In this document: positions 29,351 to 32,469 of the stretch, one piece after another | How positions within the stretch are numbered: position 1 is the first letter of the stretch | How the letters are laid out: each line of letters starts with the position of its first letter | IMG/VR virus record: IMGVR_UViG_3300005747_001283 | Location: 1-32,469 of that record | DNA from: a virus | DNA: 32,469 nt | Direction: 5' to 3' (one strand) | The notes under the pieces: generated by a model | The model's database searches: none | What the model was told of the DNA's origin: nothing | The model's input: the letters and a program-made list of their open reading frames with translations, nothing else | Position numbers and translations under genes: made by a program

Positions 29351-29566
29351 TTAATAGTCTTCGTCTTTATCGTCAAGATCCAGATAATAATTAATTGCTT
29401 TGTCCAAATCTTCATCTGAACCCAGTGATTCTTGCAAAGCCTCATCTTCGATTCCGTGATCAGCCATTATGTCTATGTACTTTTCAGCCAATACGTCTAT
29501 CTGTTTCTTATCTGCGTGTGCTTTGAAAAACTCCCAAAGTTCAGTAAACAATCTACTTTCGATCAT
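29351..29566 (-). CDS. Small acidic protein of unknown function (71 aa)
   Basis: It begins MIESRLFTELWEFFKAHADK and ends in an acidic run (AINYYLDLDDKDEDY). It is helical with many Asp and Glu. The ATG overlaps the uvsX stop (ATGA at 29563-29566), and the gene ends 2 bases before the UvsY-like gene. Placement between uvsX and uvsY suggests a small regulator or DNA mimic acting on recombination, as inference. Confidence 0.65.
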   Translation of the reverse strand: MIESRLFTELWEFFKAHADKKQIDVLAEKYIDIMADHGIEDEALQESLGSDEDLDKAINYYLDLDDKDEDY

Positions 29567-30636
29567 TCAGTAGTCTCCTTTGTATCTTTGTTTTCCGTTT
29601 CTTTTTCTTCTTCTTTAGAAACAATACTGTCGAAATCTTTCATAATATTGTCCAATAGTTCTCCACCACTTTCCCATACTTTACGATATTCTTTAGTTTC
29701 TGTTCCTTTTGAATCAATGTATTTTAGTCTATTTCCGTCTTTAATTAAAATACCTTTCTTTTCGAAAAGATCAACCAGTCCTGAGTAAGGATTCATTCCA
29801 GTTTCATATGGAATCTTGACTTGCACACCTTCAAAAGGTTTAGCATATCTAGTTTTCATTACTTTACAGCCGGCTCTAATACCACGTACATCTGTAACTT
29901 TGTTACCTTCTTCGTCTTCTTTCAGTTTCAACTTCTTCATTGCAACCACAATAGATGATGCATAGATAAAACCTTGTCCGCCTGATATTTTATCATCTGG
30001 ATCAAACATGTCTTGTGATGCATATGTGTGGTTAGTTGCCACAAGTCCTACATTGTGTGAACCAATCATATTAACAGTGTTTCTTACAAGTGATGTAAGT
30101 GCTTTAGGTTTTCTACCCATGTCACCCTTCATATCACCTTTGTTAAACTGATCAACATCAGTTGGAGTCAACAACATACCCAACGAATCAATCACAAACA
30201 ATACTTTTGGTCTGTCTTCATCGTTCATTGCTCTGTAGTCTTCCATAAATGTTGAGATTGTTTTTGCAACATCATCAATCATGCTCATGTTAAGTTTTAA
30301 TAATTTTTTTTCATCAGTGTCTACATCTAATGCTTTCAACCATGTTTCGTCAAGTGCATTCTCTGAATCAATTAATACCACAAAAATACCTTGATCTTGT
30401 GCCGCTTTCACAATGTTACCTGAACATATGTACGACTTACCTGCTCCAGATTCTCCTGCAAACACAGTCACTTTTCCCAACGGAACACCTTTATTGAAAT
30501 CACCACTCACCAAATAGTTCAATGCGTAGTTACCTGTAGAGATCCAATCTGTTGGATCATTAAATCCACTGCTCATTCCTGTGATGGATTTTGTTAAAGT
30601 TTTTCTAAACTTACTTACGTCAAATGCTTTTACCAT
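29563..30636 (-). CDS. uvsX: RecA-like recombinase UvsX
   Basis: UvsX forms filaments on single-stranded DNA and drives strand exchange for recombination-dependent replication. Walker A is GESGAGKS (61-68) and Walker B LFVIDSLGML (146-155). The L2-type DNA-binding region (around SGGQGFIYASSI) and the L1 region (FNKGDMKGDMGRKPK) are in place. At 357 aa it is slightly shorter than T4 UvsX (about 390). The C-terminal Glu/Lys/Asp/Thr-rich tail fits the acidic tails of RecA-like proteins. The ATG follows an AAGGAA ribosome binding site. It lies directly downstream of gp32, separated by a hairpin. Confidence 0.95.
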   Translation of the reverse strand: MVKAFDVSKFRKTLTKSITGMSSGFNDPTDWISTGNYALNYLVSGDFNKGVPLGKVTVFAGESGAGKSYICSGNIVKAAQDQGIFVVLIDSENALDETWLKALDVDTDEKKLLKLNMSMIDDVAKTISTFMEDYRAMNDEDRPKVLFVIDSLGMLLTPTDVDQFNKGDMKGDMGRKPKALTSLVRNTVNMIGSHNVGLVATNHTYASQDMFDPDDKISGGQGFIYASSIVVAMKKLKLKEDEEGNKVTDVRGIRAGCKVMKTRYAKPFEGVQVKIPYETGMNPYSGLVDLFEKKGILIKDGNRLKYIDSKGTETKEYRKVWESGGELLDNIMKDFDSIVSKEEEKETENKDTKETTE

Positions 30637-30655
30637 AATTTATTTCCTTAATTTA

Positions 30656-30679
30656 TGTGGGAGCCTTGCGACTCCCACA
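30656..30679 (-). terminator. Hairpin between gp32 and uvsX
   Basis: TGTGGGAG (30656-30663) pairs perfectly with CTCCCACA (30672-30679) around an 8-base loop. In the minus direction it follows gp32 and is followed by an AT-rich stretch without a clean T run. It may reduce read-through so that gp32 is made in excess over UvsX, or protect the gp32 mRNA end. Confidence 0.65.
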
Positions 30680-30685
30680 GTATTA

Positions 30686-31651
30686 TTATTTGCCTTGTCT
30701 TGCACGGATCATCGCAAGGATGTCTTCCGCACTGTTGTTTGTGTCTGATGCTACAGGTTTCTCTGCAGGTGCTGTTTCAACCTTTGGAGTTTCTGTTGCT
30801 GTCGATTGTGCCATTGGAGCAGGTGTTTCTGCTTTTGGCGTTACAGGGTCACCAGTTTTTGCTGATACTCCTGCTGGTCTAAAGTACTGACCAAACTTTT
30901 CTTGGTCATACGGTTCACCATCAACCGATGCTTGGAACATTTCCTGCATCACTTTTACATCAACATCTGATGGTTTCTTTGGAAGAAACTCAGACAAGTT
31001 GTATAATTGAAATTGATTTATAGCATTATTTTCTTCATCTGTCAATGCTCTAGATTTTCTAGACCATGTAGATGTTGAGTAATCAGCATATCCGCCTTTG
31101 GATGTTTTGATTATTCTAAAGTCTACACCGTTTAATAGATCAGTTGGAAGGTCTTCCATGTCTGGATCCATTAATGCACCTTTAATGATTTGGAAAATTT
31201 GCGGACCAATTATAAATCTTCTAATTGGGTTTGCTGGTGTTGATTCCTCATTTAGAGGATCTTCTTTGACGAAGCCTTGGAAAATATAACTTCTTTTTTT
31301 CCAATATTTTCTGCCCATGTCCTCTAACTTAGGATCTTTGAACCATGCTCTAACTTCTGTCAGAATAGGACAAGTTTCTCCATACATTTCCATACATGGA
31401 ACTTGAACTTGCACAGGTCTTGAATCAGTATCACCTTTAATTCCTGCGAAAGGTAATTTAATCATCAATCTTTCTTTCCAGAAGAATGTGTTTTCTTTGT
31501 CACCGTCTGGTAGAAATCTAACTGTTGCTTGTTCTGACTCTTTAAGATTCCAGAATGGATAGATAGCATTGTCGCCACCTGATCTGGTTGAGCCTGTTGA
31601 TCGTGTTTCTTGTTCTTTTAGTTTTGCACGTATTTCTGCAAGTGTTGCCAT
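30686..31651 (-). CDS. 32: Single-stranded DNA-binding protein gp32
   Basis: T4-type SSB that coats DNA at forks and during recombination. The start MATLAEIRAKLKEQE resembles the cooperative-binding N-terminal helix. AIYPFWNLKESEQATVRFLP begins the OB-fold core. T4 gp32 binds zinc through one His and three Cys; here only Cys86 and Cys94 (VPCMEMYGETCPIL) are present and there is no His in the entire protein, so the zinc site seems lost or altered. The C-terminal ~60 residues are a Pro/Ala/Thr/Glu linker ending SAEDILAMIRARQGK, a likely partner-binding tail. Ribosome binding site AAAGGAGG lies just upstream. Confidence 0.93.
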   Translation of the reverse strand: MATLAEIRAKLKEQETRSTGSTRSGGDNAIYPFWNLKESEQATVRFLPDGDKENTFFWKERLMIKLPFAGIKGDTDSRPVQVQVPCMEMYGETCPILTEVRAWFKDPKLEDMGRKYWKKRSYIFQGFVKEDPLNEESTPANPIRRFIIGPQIFQIIKGALMDPDMEDLPTDLLNGVDFRIIKTSKGGYADYSTSTWSRKSRALTDEENNAINQFQLYNLSEFLPKKPSDVDVKVMQEMFQASVDGEPYDQEKFGQYFRPAGVSAKTGDPVTPKAETPAPMAQSTATETPKVETAPAEKPVASDTNNSAEDILAMIRARQGK

Positions 31652-31723
31652 AATATTAGCCTCCTTTATATTTTGCCTTTATAGCGTTTGTGCCTTTAAT
31701 GTTTTTGTAGCACATAGTATCAT

Positions 31724-31752
31724 ATACTACAATAACTTGAGTATTTAGTCAA
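31724..31752 (-). promoter_or_regulatory. Sigma70-type promoter of gp32
   Basis: Minus-strand TTGACT (31752-31747) and TAGTAT (31729-31724) are 17 bases apart. A late-type CTAAATAC sits across the spacer (31749-31742), so it may serve both early and late. The leader of about 65 bases contains an AAAGGAGG ribosome binding site, in contrast to the nearly leaderless promoters of other units. The spacer 31652-31785 holds no other gene. Confidence 0.7.
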
Positions 31753-31785
31753 CAAGTAATTATCTGGGTGTTTTACCGAATTATA

Positions 31786-32460
31786 TTAGATGCCTGCTAG
31801 TTTTTTGATTTTGGCAATTTCTGGATCTTTGTTTGCCATTAAGTTTTGGATTGTTTCCTGTGCAGTTCTAACAGCATTGTCGCCGAACTTCTTCTCTACT
31901 GAAGTCAGCACTGCTGTTTCACCTTTTGGAAATTGGTTAGATGTGTAGTCAAAGAAACTTTTCACAAAGTCTTCCACAGTTTGCTCTTTGTCTTTGAATG
32001 ATTTTTCTTCTTGATCTTCCATGCCAAATTTAGAACGCATTCTGTCTGATTCGTAATCGTAATCTTCTTGTGCGGCTTTCAATGCTTCTTCGTGTTCTGG
32101 ACCGCCTGGTTTAATCATCTCGTTGGCAAAGTCATCGTCTACTTTGTGATTTCCATCGTATGTGTATTCACCTCTCAAAGAGTTAGGATCAACTTTACCA
32201 TTGATGGCCTTGTAATGAATTTTACCATATGCCATTTCGCCATCATCACCTGGCAGTTCGTATTCAAATGAACCTTCGTAATCTGTATCTAGATCGTGTG
32301 CTGTTGTTTTTTCTTTCACGTCTTTGTTTCTTAATTTGTCGAAATTTTTGCTTAAGAAATCTATTGCCTCTTTGGCATTGTTAAACGTTGTTACACTTTT
32401 GCCGTCTTTGTCTAATATATCATGCACAATCTTTCCATCTTTGCCCTTGTACATAGACAC
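31786..32460 (-). CDS. Acidic phage protein of unknown function (start near the window edge)
   Basis: The product is up to 224 aa and very rich in Asp, Glu and Lys (for example DYEGSFEYELPGDDGEMAYG). The start is a GTG at 32460 or an ATG at 32454. The frame continues open to the window edge, so a longer N-terminus is possible. It probably forms a beta-rich middle (KIHYKAINGKVDP) and a helical C-terminus. No catalytic motif is visible. It is followed by the gp32 promoter region. Confidence 0.55.
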   Translation of the reverse strand: MSMYKGKDGKIVHDILDKDGKSVTTFNNAKEAIDFLSKNFDKLRNKDVKEKTTAHDLDTDYEGSFEYELPGDDGEMAYGKIHYKAINGKVDPNSLRGEYTYDGNHKVDDDFANEMIKPGGPEHEEALKAAQEDYDYESDRMRSKFGMEDQEEKSFKDKEQTVEDFVKSFFDYTSNQFPKGETAVLTSVEKKFGDNAVRTAQETIQNLMANKDPEIAKIKKLAGI

Positions 32461-32469
32461 ATAAGGTTT

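Noticed and set aside
1-32469. CRISPR arrays, insertion sequences or integrase attachment sites.
   Set aside because: No regular direct repeats with spacers, no transposase or integrase frames, and no paired terminal repeats seen.

Overview
The window looks like part of a T4-like (myovirus) phage genome from an AT-rich marine host. The evidence is a T4-type replication and recombination set: gp41-like helicase, gp61-like primase, UvsW, UvsX, a UvsY-like protein and gp32. It also carries small virion-type genes and T4-like late promoter boxes (ATAAATA / CTAAATAC). The low GC, tight gene packing and absence of photosynthesis genes would suit a pelagiphage (SAR11-type host) or a related marine T4-like phage. 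The host assignment is inference.

Layout. (1) 1-2714, minus strand: virion-type genes, the first cut by the window edge. (2) 2751-4400: a small plus gene, then a minus operon of short unknown genes, a 2OG-Fe(II) oxygenase and a small membrane protein, with a consensus sigma70-type promoter at 4424-4452. (3) 4503-6418, plus strand: an island of small genes around hemC (hydroxymethylbilane synthase), with late boxes, a sigma70-type promoter and a hairpin terminator. (4) 6429-10993, minus: a second 2OG oxygenase, a GC-rich hairpin block, the replicative helicase, a short NodU-like carbamoyltransferase, two small genes and the primase. (5) 11030-12230: a virion-type gene and a divergent plus gene. 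(6) 12232-18568, minus: a miniature DnaE-like protein, ribose-5-phosphate isomerase B, endonuclease III, a zinc-finger protein, unknowns, UvsW and a large unknown. (7) 18592-28903, mostly minus: about fourteen surface-glycan-type genes, including five GT-A-type glycosyltransferase-like proteins, three paralogous capsule-synthesis-like proteins, an epimerase, a cupin, three methyltransferases, a MobA-like nucleotidyltransferase and a cytidylyltransferase fused to a ParB/SerK-like domain. (8) 28890-32460, minus: UvsY-like, a small acidic protein, UvsX, gp32 and an acidic unknown.

Working together. The glycan genes are joined by 4-14 base overlaps to each other and to uvsY/uvsX, so the sugar programme is probably read from the gp32/uvsX transcription unit. 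RpiB (pentose phosphates), HemC (tetrapyrroles) and Nth (repair) look like metabolic or repair helpers taken from cells. Promoters on the minus strand are unusually regular: six with near-consensus -35 and -10 boxes and exactly 17 bases between them, three of which place the start codon only 6-7 bases after the -10 box. This predicts leaderless mRNAs for primase, helicase and the unit leading to UvsW.

The best candidates for something new are the miniature DnaE-like protein with all catalytic aspartates, the cytidylyltransferase-SerK-like fusion inside the glycan cluster, the leaderless promoter architecture, and the hemC island.
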